32,243 bases of DNA from Candidatus Cryosericum septentrionale (GTDB taxonomy: Bacteria; Caldisericota; Caldisericia; Cryosericales; Cryosericaceae). Position 1 is the stretch's first letter. Every line of letters begins with the position of its first letter. Under the pieces are notes generated by a model. The model had not been told where the DNA came from. It saw only the letters and a program-made list of their open reading frames with translations, and searched no databases. The stretch covers positions 1 through 32,243 of the forward strand of contig NZ_QXIY01000047.1 in assembly GCF_003570995.1 (NCBI RefSeq), read 5' to 3'. Made by a program: the position numbers and the translations under genes. Positions 16,312 through 24,614 of the stretch are shown piece after piece.

Positions 16312-17154
16312 ATGAAACAACCTATCGGTCTTGCGGAAATGAGTCCCGTGTTTACGCTTGTCCTCATCGTGGTCATCGGTATCCTGCTTCGTCGGCTCCG
16401 TGTCCTCTCATTGCAAGATGCCACCAGTATCCGCAAGTTCGTGTTCAATGTCGCCCTGCCCGCTCTCACCTTCATCAGCCTGTACAGCAACCCCATCCCG
16501 CTGAAGGCGCTGTGGCTCATTCCAGGGGTCATCGTCATCCAGGTCGTCGGGTACCTGACCTTCAGGCTTGCCCCCGTACGCTATCGCGAGACGGTCTTCT
16601 CGGGATTCCTTGGGAACACCGGGTTCATGGGATATCCCGTGGTACAGGCGATCCTCGGCCAGGGGGCATTGCCGCTCGCGGTCATCTATGAGCAGACACA
16701 TTCGTTCATGGTCTTCAGCACCTGGATTCACAAGAATCTCCGCAGCTTCATCAACCCGCCGCTGGTCGCCATGCTCCTCGCGCTTATCCTTAAGCGTGTT
16801 GCCCTTCCGCAGTTCTTCACCGATGCATGCCAGCTCGTCGGCAACTCGACGTCTCCCCTTGCCATGCTCTTCGTGGGGCTGAACGTGGACCTGGACTTCA
16901 ACTGGCGCGCGCTCATCGCAGCAGGAATCAAGCTCGCCCTCATACCGGCGATGGCGCTGGCCCTAACGCTCGTCCTGCCCGTCGCTGGCGACATCCGCAG
17001 CGCATTCATCATCCAGAGCGCCATGCCCACCATGGCTGCCAGCGTCGTGTACGGCGCTGAGATTGGCCTGGACGTTCAGAAACTGTCCCGGAACGTCGTC
17101 GTCTCGACCCTCCTGTTCCCACTGACCATCCTCTTCTGGGCGCGTTTCCTCTAG
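16312..17154 (+). CDS. AEC-family permease (auxin efflux carrier/malate-type)
   Basis: 280 residues from the ATG at 16312 (or 271 from 16339), slightly short for this family of 10-helix carriers for organic acids. It shows a first helix FTLVLIVVIGILLRRL, the segment IRKFVFNVALPALTFISLY, the conserved GFLGNTGFMGYPVV near residue 105, and ILWARFL-type C-terminal helix. The loop between residues about 135 and 150 (SFMVFSTWIHKNLRSFINPP) is shorter than usual, which accounts for most of the length difference. AAGGAT just before 16312 is a weak SD. The substrate is unknown. Confidence 0.85.
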   Translation: MKQPIGLAEMSPVFTLVLIVVIGILLRRLRVLSLQDATSIRKFVFNVALPALTFISLYSNPIPLKALWLIPGVIVIQVVGYLTFRLAPVRYRETVFSGFLGNTGFMGYPVVQAILGQGALPLAVIYEQTHSFMVFSTWIHKNLRSFINPPLVAMLLALILKRVALPQFFTDACQLVGNSTSPLAMLFVGLNVDLDFNWRALIAAGIKLALIPAMALALTLVLPVAGDIRSAFIIQSAMPTMAASVVYGAEIGLDVQKLSRNVVVSTLLFPLTILFWARFL

Positions 17155-17164
17155 AAAAAACGTC

Positions 17165-17317
17165 ATGGACAAGGACGAGCAGTTCGTCACGTTCGCGCTG
17201 CAACATCCCGCGGCAGACGACCTCATCGCTGCTGTCCGCGATTCTCGCATCGCCCCCGCCGACTTGGGTAGCGCCTGCGTGTCCGTGGCCAAGCAGCCAG
17301 CGATGATTCCGGGGTGA
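17165..17317 (+). CDS. possible 50-residue small protein
   Basis: A short frame (MDKDEQFVTFALQHPAADDL onward) begins 10 bp after the permease stop. It has GC-rich codon use like its neighbours, but no clear SD and no known family. It could be real, the tail of a lost gene, or chance. Confidence 0.3.
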   Translation: MDKDEQFVTFALQHPAADDLIAAVRDSRIAPADLGSACVSVAKQPAMIPG

Positions 17318-17410
17318 TGCCATACGCATGTTGAAGCCTTTTGGACACATATGTATACTTCATACAGGACAGCGCAGTCTGCCGTCACTCTACAATGACA
17401 GGAGAAACAC

Positions 17411-18298
17411 ATGGGAGTCACCATTCGTACAGCACGGCTTGCCGACCGATCTCGCATCCTGGCGATCAGTTCGCAGATATGGGAAGGAGACGACTACGTG
17501 CCACAGATCATCGACGAATGGCTCCGCATGCGGGGTTCCGAGGTGACGGTCGCCGACCTGAACGGATCCGTCATCGCGTTCGCGCGTACGGTCAATCTGA
17601 CCCCCGGTTACGTGTGGCTTGAGGGGATCCGCACGGACACCGCTTCGCAAGGACACGGTGCCGGCAAGGCGCTGACTGAGTACTTTATCGAGAAGGCGAC
17701 CCGCGAGGGCGCGCAGCGCATCGGACTCTCAACGTACATCGACAACCTGGCAAGCATCCATATCATCGAGCAGCACCGTTTTGTGCGCCAGGCATCGTTC
17801 ATCCTTGCCGAGGCGAAGTTGGACGGTCCCGCACGGTCCACCGCGGAGCTGTCACCACTGGTTTCGGAAGTGCCCTTCGACGAAGCACGCGCGTGGATAC
17901 TGGGGTCGGCTTCCATTGCAATGAGCTGTGGATTCGTCGGTCAGGGCTGGACGTTCTGGCCTGCATCACGCCCCGGAGTCGTCGCCTGGCCTGTCTTCGA
18001 CAAGGCCATCGGCCTTCGCGGCAGCAAGGGGTCCCTGCGCAGCCTGCTAGTCGTCTGTCATCCCGATCGCGGGGCAGGCGAGGTCTCCATCGATTTCGCA
18101 GACGGAAGTCCCAAACACTTGGAGGTGCTTGTCAGGCACGCCCTTGCTCTCTATCCGGGGGCGAAATGCATCCAGACGATGATTCCAGCCGGTCAGGCCG
18201 TCCACACGAACCTGCTTGAGACGGTGACCGCGCTCGAATTTGACGTCTGGCGTCATGGCGAGCCGGACGTGTTCGTCTACGAGCGCCCGGTCGAATAG
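17411..18298 (+). CDS. GNAT-family N-acetyltransferase
   Basis: 295 residues. Residues 1-145 are a GNAT domain: the opening TIRTARLADRSRILAIS, strand WLEGIRTDTASQGHGAGKAL with the acetyl-CoA loop (Q-x-x-G-x-G/A form), then STYIDNLASIHIIEQHRFVR. The second half (150-295) is a separate alpha/beta part resembling the C-terminal half of two-domain GNATs, without a clear acetyl-CoA loop. It acts in the cytoplasm on an unknown amine. The SD AGGAGAAACAC precedes the ATG. It is the last intact backbone gene before the island. Confidence 0.85.
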   Translation: MGVTIRTARLADRSRILAISSQIWEGDDYVPQIIDEWLRMRGSEVTVADLNGSVIAFARTVNLTPGYVWLEGIRTDTASQGHGAGKALTEYFIEKATREGAQRIGLSTYIDNLASIHIIEQHRFVRQASFILAEAKLDGPARSTAELSPLVSEVPFDEARAWILGSASIAMSCGFVGQGWTFWPASRPGVVAWPVFDKAIGLRGSKGSLRSLLVVCHPDRGAGEVSIDFADGSPKHLEVLVRHALALYPGAKCIQTMIPAGQAVHTNLLETVTALEFDVWRHGEPDVFVYERPVE

Positions 18299-18344
18299 CC
18301 TCATTAGTCAAGCGGGAATACTGGCACGACGAAGGGGCGCCAGC

Positions 18345-18515
18345 CATCACATGAGTCCCATCCTTCGCGCATCAAGCGCGGGCGCAAGGGTTCGCCAGAC
18401 CTGTAGCCGAGCTTCAGACAGCCAAGCAGACGGAAAGGGAGCGAAACCAGTCCAGGCGCTCGCGGTCGACGGCCTCGAGCCCGTACACATTCAAGAACAC
18501 CTGTGGATCGGCGGG
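18345..18515. repeat. direct repeat L: displaced 3' end of the APH-like gene
   Basis: About 170 bp that matches 30474-30645 at roughly 88% by eye, in the same orientation. It covers the last ~33 codons of the APH-like gene plus about 60 bp downstream. The minus-strand translation ends FLNVYGLEAVDRERLDWF, then RSLSVCLAV and stop at 18414, parallel to the intact gene's LNAYGLDAVDRERLDWF ending. Confidence 0.85.
18414..18515 (-). pseudogene. truncated APH-like gene (C-terminal fragment)
   Basis: Only the C-terminal ~33 codons of an aminoglycoside-phosphotransferase-like protein remain, homologous to the end of the intact gene at 30543-31445. Upstream of 18515 the similarity stops and unrelated sequence starts. 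No kinase motifs survive. It is either the displaced gene end left by an island insertion or the remainder of a second APH copy. Confidence 0.75.
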
Positions 18516-18519
18516 ATAC

Positions 18520-18734
18520 GGAGACTTTCGCCGACCTTGGTCGTCACACGTCGTGATGTTGAGATATCGTCGGATGGCGTTGTAGCAGTAAGAGATGACG
18601 TCACAGCCCGCGTGGTCGGCATTGCTTTGTACCCGAAAATGATCGTGCCAATGCAGCACGTGATAATGATGTTCATACGCCTCACTGCCATGACGTCTGT
18701 TCGTATTGGACAATTCCTGGAACTATGAACATGC
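18520..18734 (-). pseudogene. possible remnant of a small transposase (IS200/IS605-like)
   Basis: The minus-strand frame starting from a TTG near 18713 reads MSNTNRRHGSEAYEHHYHVL, which resembles the first residues of IS200/IS605 TnpA proteins (short basic start, then a His-rich strand), then loses sense. The first 59 bp recur at 24910-24968. The assignment is tentative; no terminal hairpins were found. Confidence 0.3.
18676..18734 (+). repeat. 59-bp direct repeat, left copy
   Basis: Matches 24910-24968 in the same orientation at 53 of 59 positions; both copies end GGAACTATGAACATGC. The left copy ends exactly where the IS1202-like element begins. Confidence 0.8.
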
Positions 18735-18775
18735 GTGTCAACTCACGTAAGAATGGAGGTGAACCATCAGGTCGT

Positions 18776-19981
18776 GAACTCACCAGAAATAGTCGCGTAG
18801 CTGCCACGTTTCTTGATCACCAGAAGCTGTCTCCTCCTGGCAATCTCATCCAGTCGGTCCTGGCAGAGGAAGATCTCGTGGAGCAGCGTTGTCATGTCCA
18901 GCTCCGCACGGATGGCCAGGAGACGCCCCTTTGTCTCTTCTGCAACATCCTTTCGTGCCAGCATCCGTGCGCATGGTGTCTGTGCCGTGTCGTATACTTT
19001 GGTGATGTGGCTCCCGGTCCGTTCTCCCGGAGGAGCTTCTGGCTGGGAAGGAACCAGTTCACCATGAGGTGCAGGGCCAAGTATAGTCGGTTCAGGAGAC
19101 CCTCTTCAGCCTGGGTGTCATGCCGGTCATACCCCACGAACGTGCGGATGACGGAGTTGTTCTTCTCTTCCACATGGGCGTTGTCGTTCCCCTGGCACGG
19201 ACAGGAACGGGTGAAGGTGATGTCCCAGGCATGACAGAACCGCGTGAGATGTCCATTCATGAACTCGCTCCCGTTATCAGAATGCAGGGAGAGGGCGTCC
19301 CCTCGGGTACCTGCGGAGACAGGATGCCGGTGCAGTGACCACAATCACTTCTGCGTTCATGCATACGGCCCCCCCGGTCCATCCGGCGGTACAGTCCGTG
19401 ACAGTACGTGTCCACCAGGGAGTCTCCCACAACCTACCCTCCGCCTTGACCCACCAGGTCCACGGGGGCGACGCCAGGGATGGGGAGCGGAGGGTTCATG
19501 CACGTCTGAACGGGAATCCTGCCACCCCAGAGGGGTGCTCCGGGTATGACAGAGTCCATGGAGACGATACGTCCGCCTCTCCCCTGCCAGGAGCCTTCCC
19601 GCCGCGCCCGGACTCATCTGGAGGAGAAGCCGCCGTGTCTCATCCTCCAGATGGAGATGCCCATGCGCTGTGAGGTTTTCCACAAACAGAGACATGCCTC
19701 CTGCCAGGCGGACAGGACCCAGGAACGTGCTTGCGTTCCAGATGGTGATGAGTGCTTTCTGCACCGCAGGGCCATACCGGGGAGGACGCTGTCGGTGCAG
19801 ACGCTTCGTGGGATCAGCGACCAGCATCTCCTCTCCCAGGAGATACCGCTGTCCTGCCTAGTGCAGGACACGGGCGGCATGTCTCCTGCAGTATCCCGCC
19901 CCCTCCTCACAGAAATCGTCCAACACCTCCGACTTCCTTGTCTTCCCTGCCTTCAGATATGCCTGTGCCTTGACCATCGTG
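18776..19981 (-). pseudogene. IS1202-like transposase, broken
   Basis: Reading the minus strand from ATG 19981, the N-terminal part MVKAQAYLKAGKTRKSEVLD corresponds to the helix-turn-helix of the copy at 555-1767. An in-frame TAG at 19860-19858 interrupts it. The frame resumes through FLGPVRLAGGMSLFVENLTA and LLLQMSPGAAGRLL, then is lost by frameshifts near 19600. A later piece (19344-18892) keeps the catalytic HSDNGSEFMNGHL and EEKNN motifs and FVGYDRHDTQAEEG. Several lesions make it inactive. It is related to, but clearly diverged from, the copy at 555-1767. Confidence 0.75.
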
Positions 19982-20232
19982 AGCTTCCCCCGTTCCTGGA
20001 ACCGCCCCTCCGAGTACGCCCCTCGGATACGGCAGCACCCCTCGCATTGAGAGAAAGTGCTCGGGGGACAACATCCTCGGGGGGATTGGACTAACATCCT
20101 CGGGGGGATCGTAAGCTCCATTCCCGCTGCTCTGTTCTCATCCAAACGATCAGCAGTATTCTGTCATCCTTCACGTCCTTGTTCTCATGAGTTGACGGAG
20201 CCAGTTCACCTCCATGTTGGATGAGTCGATGC
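19915..20232 (-). repeat. long inverted repeat, left arm (IS end)
   Basis: Almost identical to the reverse complement of 23325-23643 over about 320 bp; the few differences include GGGGAAG versus AAGAAG near the transposase start. It faces inward towards the kinase-RLP cargo. Confidence 0.88.
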
Positions 20233-20308
20233 GTGGAACCTCTCTGTTCAGAAAACTTCCTATACTTCTACGGCTCTCTATCAATTCAAGAATATCCCCA
20301 TCGTTCAT
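20233..20308 (-). pseudogene. nitroreductase-like gene, cut after ~25 codons by the IS
   Basis: The minus-strand frame from ATG 20308 (SD AAGAGG eight to nine bases upstream) reads MNDGDILELIESRRSIGSFL then NREVPR. ELIESRRSIxSF---VP is the N-terminal FMN-phosphate-binding signature of nitroreductase-family proteins. After Arg the IS end begins at 20232 and the frame reads into IS sequence to a stop near 20171. This was evidently the third gene of the kinase-RLP operon, and its loss shows the cassette is a fragment of a longer operon. A TTG start at 20359 is also in frame but less likely. Confidence 0.6.
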
Positions 20309-20330
20309 ACCAAAAACCTCTTGATGTACA

Positions 20331-20355
20331 ACCGGGCGGAAAAGCGCCGCCCGGT
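20331..20355 (-). terminator. intercistronic hairpin after the RLP gene
   Basis: A perfect 9-bp GC-rich stem (ACCGGGCGG / CCGCCCGGT) with a 7-base loop, 15 bp downstream of the RLP stop and before the nitroreductase start. On the minus strand no T-run follows, so attenuation or mRNA protection is more likely than full termination. Confidence 0.6.
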
Positions 20356-20369
20356 ACAAATTATTCCTC

Positions 20370-21680
20370 CTAAATACCTATGCCTTTGCCAAACGGGTCT
20401 TGCCATTTTTCAAGAGCTTCCCTCAGTTCCTTGTAATCTTCTTTCGCTTTATCCAGAGGTATTCCCTTCATTGTTGCATCAATTGCCTGTCTGAATGCCT
20501 TTGCTCCAGCAATTGGACCTCCAGGATGGGCATGGATTCCACCACCCGATCCGATGACTATATCCGGACCAAGATCCTTTATCACGTTTGGAACCATCGA
20601 AGGAGTAATTCCACCTGATGGCATCGGGAATGTGGGATTTAGGTTATAGAGGGGGAATGTCAGGTTATAGGCGGTCTTCACAAATTTGTCCGCTAAAACC
20701 GGCGCCTTACCATACGGGGCGGGTATAACCACAATATCGGCTCCCGCAAGCCTCGGAAGTTTGCCAAGCATCAAGTGAGAGCTTACACCATGGTATGGAG
20801 ACATATACATTGCACCCGTAACATCCATATGTGCAAGTATGGGCACATTGATTGATGTATCCTCGGCCAATGCCCTGAGCACCGAAAATCCTACAGCAAA
20901 GTAGTTTACCATAAGAGCATTCGCGCCTGCTTCAATAGCTTTTTTCGCGTTTTCGAAAACTTTCGGTACTTCGTCCGAAATATTAACCGTATAAAGTGTA
21001 CGCTCACCTTTTTCCTCAAAAACTTCCTTTTCTATCTGCATATATCTCTTAACCCTTGCCTGCACGCTATTGAAAGACGCATCAGCTATCAGCTCATCAT
21101 CCTTAATAATATCGCATCCACCAAGAGCTGCCTGTCTGAATAGTTCCGCTCCAACTTCAAGCGTATAGCCAGTGCAAGGTTTAATCATATTGTTCAGAAG
21201 TGGCCTATCAAAAACGCCAAGAAGTTTTCTTACGCCCTGTATTCCAAACTTCGGCCCCCTGAAAGCTTTCACATACTTTTCGGGAAATCTAAGATCAAGC
21301 AGTTTGATCTTTCCAGCCATTGAAATATTTCCAACTACAGTTGTGAGAAGCATTGGGATCTGTTCCCCGATATTCACCTCGGGGTAGGCAATTTGAATAA
21401 TGTAATGCCTATCAGAAGTATCTGCAGGCACTTCAAACTCATAATCGGGTGTTTCATAAACCCCTATGACCTTTGCAACATATTTCCTCTTTACCTCTGC
21501 CGTTTCACCCGGAACAGGAAGCCATGTGCCCGTACTCTGCTCTACCGCAAGCGCAGGTGCAAGTTTTGAGACAGGCACTCCCTTCGGAAAAGAACAGTAA
21601 TAAGTCCCAATGATGTAATCGTTGTAGTCAACACCATCGGGCAATGCAATTGGTAATGAAAGTACATCAATTCCCTCCAT
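20370..21680 (-). CDS. RuBisCO-like protein (form IV type)
   Basis: 436 residues with both the N-terminal alpha/beta domain and the C-terminal barrel of the RuBisCO large-subunit superfamily. By eye the following active-site positions are kept (spinach numbering): Glu60 (E47), Thr65-Trp66 (T52-W53 in QSTGTW), Asn123 (N118), Lys175 (K167 in MIKPC), the carbamylated Lys201 with Asp203 and Glu204 (K193, D195, E196 in IIKDDE), a loop-6-like Lys (K325 in PYGKAP), Ser379 (S355 in PSGGI) and the phosphate-binding GSGGG. Lys177 is Cys169, and the HR of the phosphate site is HMD. This suggests an enolase, isomerase or transcarboxylase, not CO2 fixation. It starts inside the kinase end (14-bp overlap, GGAGG SD), so the two are coupled. 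Confidence 0.92.
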   Translation of the reverse strand: MEGIDVLSLPIALPDGVDYNDYIIGTYYCSFPKGVPVSKLAPALAVEQSTGTWLPVPGETAEVKRKYVAKVIGVYETPDYEFEVPADTSDRHYIIQIAYPEVNIGEQIPMLLTTVVGNISMAGKIKLLDLRFPEKYVKAFRGPKFGIQGVRKLLGVFDRPLLNNMIKPCTGYTLEVGAELFRQAALGGCDIIKDDELIADASFNSVQARVKRYMQIEKEVFEEKGERTLYTVNISDEVPKVFENAKKAIEAGANALMVNYFAVGFSVLRALAEDTSINVPILAHMDVTGAMYMSPYHGVSSHLMLGKLPRLAGADIVVIPAPYGKAPVLADKFVKTAYNLTFPLYNLNPTFPMPSGGITPSMVPNVIKDLGPDIVIGSGGGIHAHPGGPIAGAKAFRQAIDATMKGIPLDKAKEDYKELREALEKWQDPFGKGIGI

Positions 21681-23217
21681 GTAATCCTCCTTTTATGAAT
21701 TTGCTGTTAATCTTATGACTGATATATTTCAGATTTCTATATAAAGATTTATAGTTTGAGTATATAAAGTCATATGTTTCTTTATTTTTCGGGTTTGGTT
21801 TGAATACCTTGCAGGGTTTTATGATCTCCTTTAAAGAAGCAAAATCCGGATAAATTCCAAGTCCAATCATTGCGCAGAACGCAGCTCCGATTGCTCCTCT
21901 CTCCTGCGGATCTGGAAGCGTCTCAAGTGTCTTTCCCGTAATGTCAGAGATTATCTGCACCCACACATCTCCTATTGCCCCTCCGCCAAGAACCCTTAAA
22001 GTTGAAAGAGAAAGTCGATAGTCATTTTCAAGAATTTCAAGCATCCACCTGAAGTTATACCCTACCCCTTCATAAACTGCCCTGAGAAGGTTTTCCCTTT
22101 TATGACTTGCCGAGATGTTAAAAAACATCGATCTTACCAAGGAATCGCTTACCGGAGCCCGTTCCCCATACATCCATGGGGTAAATATTAGGTTGCCGGA
22201 ACCTGGCGGCACCTGTTCCACAAGTTTATCCATCAATGAATATACATTTGTAATAGTCGGGTCTTGTGATTCCTTCTTGTAAAATTCATCCCTAATCCAC
22301 TGAAGGCAATAACCTGCCGTTTCCGTTTCCGCAAAAATCAGCGATTTTGTTTTATCTGTTGATTTTATGGTCACCACGCCTTTTCTTCCGGTCGGAGATT
22401 TATTGCTCGTAACCACAATCCAGCCCGATGTCCCAAGATAAAGATGTCCATCCCCGTCAGCTACACACCCTGCCCCGGTCGCTGCAGTCGCAACGTCGGA
22501 TGACCCTGCAAAAACAGGCGTACCCGGCATAAGGCCCATCTCAGACGCAGAGTAATCACTCAACAAGCCTACCTGCTCTGTCGACGGAACAAGTGTTGGC
22601 AGCTTATCGACATCAAAACCCGCATATTTGAAAACCCACTCAAGCCATTCATTTTTCTTGAGGTCAAGACCAAAACCGGAAGCACAGCTCAACTCCATCA
22701 CATTTCTTCCTGTCGACTTAAAAATAACGTAACCACTTGTATCAATAAAAGTTTTCATCTTCTTATAGATTTCAGGCTCATTTTCCTTAATCCACATAAG
22801 TTTTGGAATACCATCCTTAGCTGTCAGCGGAGATCCCGCCAGAAGCGCAAATACCTTCCCGTCAATAAATTTCCTCATCAGCTTGTCTGCCTGAGCTTTA
22901 GCTCTTGCGTCAAGCCAGATAATTGCATTTCCCAGTGTTCTTTGTCCATCTACAGGCACAATACCCAGCATCTGTGTTGAGAAAGTCACTCCAAGGATGT
23001 TTGATGGTGATATTTCTGTTTCTTTAAGTAGCTTCTTCGTAGATCTTGTAATCGCATTCCACCAGTCTTCTGGGTTCTGTTCCGCAAATCCTTCAGCCGG
23101 GTAATACACCTCGTATGCTTCCCTGACTGATCCGGCAACTTTTCCCAGCAGATCGACAAGAACTGCTTTATCACAGCTAGTACCTACATCATGAGCAATT
23201 ATGTAACCCTCTTTCAT
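21667..23217 (-). CDS. FGGY-family carbohydrate kinase (RLP-linked)
   Basis: 516 residues, full length. The N-terminal phosphate loop IIAHDVGTSCDKAVLVD (Asp10, Gly12-Thr13) and the catalytic Asp241 in FAGSSDVATAATGAG identify an active-looking FGGY kinase. The C-terminal adenosine motif is VLGGGAIGDVWVQI. It would phosphorylate a ketose, aldose or polyol in the cytoplasm; xylulokinase-like overall, substrate unknown. It is closely patterned on the second FGGY kinase at 27255-28835 (shared EQxPEDWWNA and TPWxYGERxP). ATG 23217 follows GGAGGAAAGA. First gene of the operon; its last codons overlap the RLP start. Base composition is AT-richer than flanking genes. Confidence 0.92.
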   Translation of the reverse strand: MKEGYIIAHDVGTSCDKAVLVDLLGKVAGSVREAYEVYYPAEGFAEQNPEDWWNAITRSTKKLLKETEISPSNILGVTFSTQMLGIVPVDGQRTLGNAIIWLDARAKAQADKLMRKFIDGKVFALLAGSPLTAKDGIPKLMWIKENEPEIYKKMKTFIDTSGYVIFKSTGRNVMELSCASGFGLDLKKNEWLEWVFKYAGFDVDKLPTLVPSTEQVGLLSDYSASEMGLMPGTPVFAGSSDVATAATGAGCVADGDGHLYLGTSGWIVVTSNKSPTGRKGVVTIKSTDKTKSLIFAETETAGYCLQWIRDEFYKKESQDPTITNVYSLMDKLVEQVPPGSGNLIFTPWMYGERAPVSDSLVRSMFFNISASHKRENLLRAVYEGVGYNFRWMLEILENDYRLSLSTLRVLGGGAIGDVWVQIISDITGKTLETLPDPQERGAIGAAFCAMIGLGIYPDFASLKEIIKPCKVFKPNPKNKETYDFIYSNYKSLYRNLKYISHKINSKFIKGGLHGGN

Positions 23218-23290
23218 TCTTTCCTCCGGTGTCCTGGCTTCAAGATGTGGTTACAAGTTGACACTCCACAACCTCTTCTTTGTTGTTTTC

Positions 23291-23319
23291 ATAATAACAG
23301 AATCCTAAGTAAAGGCCAA
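23291..23319 (-). promoter_or_regulatory. candidate promoter of the kinase-RLP operon
   Basis: On the minus strand TTGGCC (23319-23314), a 17-base spacer and TATTAT (23296-23291) lie 74 bp before the kinase ATG, right beside the IS end at 23325. The -35 match is weak and the -10 match good. This is a prediction by eye only. Confidence 0.3.
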
Positions 23320-23324
23320 TACCC

Positions 23325-23643
23325 GCATCGACTCATCCAACATGGAGGTGAACTGGCTCCGTCAACTCATGAGAACAAGGACGTGAAGGATGACAGAATA
23401 CTGCTGATCGTTTGGATGAGAACAGAGCAGCGGGAATGGAGCTCACGATCCCCCCGAGGATGTTAGTCCAATCCCCCCGAGGATGTTGTCCCCCGAGCAC
23501 TTTCTCTCAATGCGAGGGGTGCTGCCGTATCCGAGGGGCGTACTCGGAGGGGCGGTTCCAGGAACGCAAGAAGCTCACGATGGTCAAGGCACAGGCATAT
23601 CTGAAGGCAGGGAAGACAAGGAAGTCGGAGGTGTTGGACGATT
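23325..23643 (+). repeat. long inverted repeat, right arm (truncated IS1202-like end)
   Basis: Inverted copy of 20232-19915, in the opposite orientation to the left IS. It starts at the IS end CGCATCGACTC and runs to GTTGGACGATTTC within the first codons of the transposase, where it stops abruptly. The rest of this IS copy is missing, and the DUF3825-type gene lies directly beyond. Confidence 0.88.
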
Positions 23644-24599
23644 TCCTGAGTTCAGCATCGCCGTGCTCCAGTCTTCACCTGTACGACGCCCATCGTCACG
23701 CCTCCACGCGCTTGCGGTGCTTGCGACGGTACGTGGTGTAGATAACTTGTACGTCTCGAACGGATTCAAGTCGAATTGGATATCGACCTGGCCAGGACAC
23801 ACATAGACGCGACATTGCTCGGGGCAACGAAGCAACGACGCGATCAGCGTGATGCACTTAGCGTAGTTTCTGACTTCCTGCTGGCCCTGCTCCCTTGAAA
23901 GCGTGGTTAGATGCTTGGCACGGGCAATCACAATGTCGGCAGCTTCGTCGGAGCGATGCTGGAGCGTGAGACGTGCGAATCTGTACGGAATCCTTTCGTA
24001 TTGTTCCGGAACATACTCTGACATATATAGTGGCATGTTACCGCCTCCTCGACTTGTTTTGTTGTGCACGGTCGAAGGAGGGCAAGAAAAGGGCCAGAAT
24101 CCGTGACGCAATTCAAAGAACAAGTCGGTGCGATCTTCGTAGTACCACGCCGGTTCTGGCAAAATGGCAAAATTTCCACTCTTGCTAACATCATAGGAAT
24201 TGGCAAAACCGAAGAGCGTCCAATCTGGTTTGTTGTACAGTTCTGCTTTCTCGTTTCTATGAAATGTCATGTAGATACTCTGTTCTTCATTTTTGTCAGT
24301 AGCCCCGTATTGAGGCAGGCTTCTGTACTATCATCGGTATACTCGATGAGGTTGAGGTCTTGCAAACGGAGGAAGGTATAGTTGAGATAATTCATGAGGA
24401 TAGGATACGTCTGCTGTGGGTAGCGCGATTTGAACTCCCCGCGGGTAAACCCCCAGTTTTCCGGTTGTGCTATCTGAGCGAGCTTTTCGTACGGATATTC
24501 CCAGCTTGCATCTGATTGCGTAACAAAAGAAAAATCGCAGAATACATCGCGCGGATCTTGTTCACGATATTTCAGCCCAAGATCCTTGTATTTCCTCAT
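23644..24599 (-). pseudogene. DUF3825 (OST-HTH-associated) protein, frameshifted and 3'-truncated or fused
   Basis: The first frame (ATG 24599, with GGGGGCG upstream, to 24267) reads KLAQIAQPENWGFT, YPILMNYLNYTFLRLQDLNL and ACLNTGLLTK, the opening of DUF3825, a domain seen beside OST-HTH/LOTUS RNA-binding domains. The frame then runs to a stop. Adding one A to the A5 tract at about 24290-24294 gives LLTKNEEQSIYMTFHRNEKA and joins it to the second frame (24270 down to 23584). That frame holds WTLFGFANSYDV, ADIVIARAKHLTTL and VRNYAKCITLIASLL, matching the remainder of the domain. The last codons read into the truncated IS, so the native C terminus may be lost. Its role is unknown; RNA binding is inferred only from the family. 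Confidence 0.65.
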
Positions 24600-24614
24600 T
24601 TTTTTCGCCCCCAA

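Larger units (their letters stand above)
18735..20232 (-). mobile_element. second IS1202-like insertion sequence (decayed), left arm of composite element
   Basis: About 1.5 kb. Its ends are imperfect inverted repeats: GTGTCAACTCAC and then ATGGAGGTGAAC at 18735-18765, and GCATCGACTCAT and then ATGGAGGTGAAC reading back from 20232. The single transposase gene is broken. The last ~320 bp (to 20232) recur inverted at 23325-23643, so the element forms one arm of a composite transposon-like structure around the kinase-RLP operon. Confidence 0.75.

Noticed and set aside
20370..21680. True CO2-fixing RuBisCO
   Set aside because: Lys177 and the HR phosphate-site residues are missing, and no phosphoribulokinase or AMP-pathway genes are nearby.
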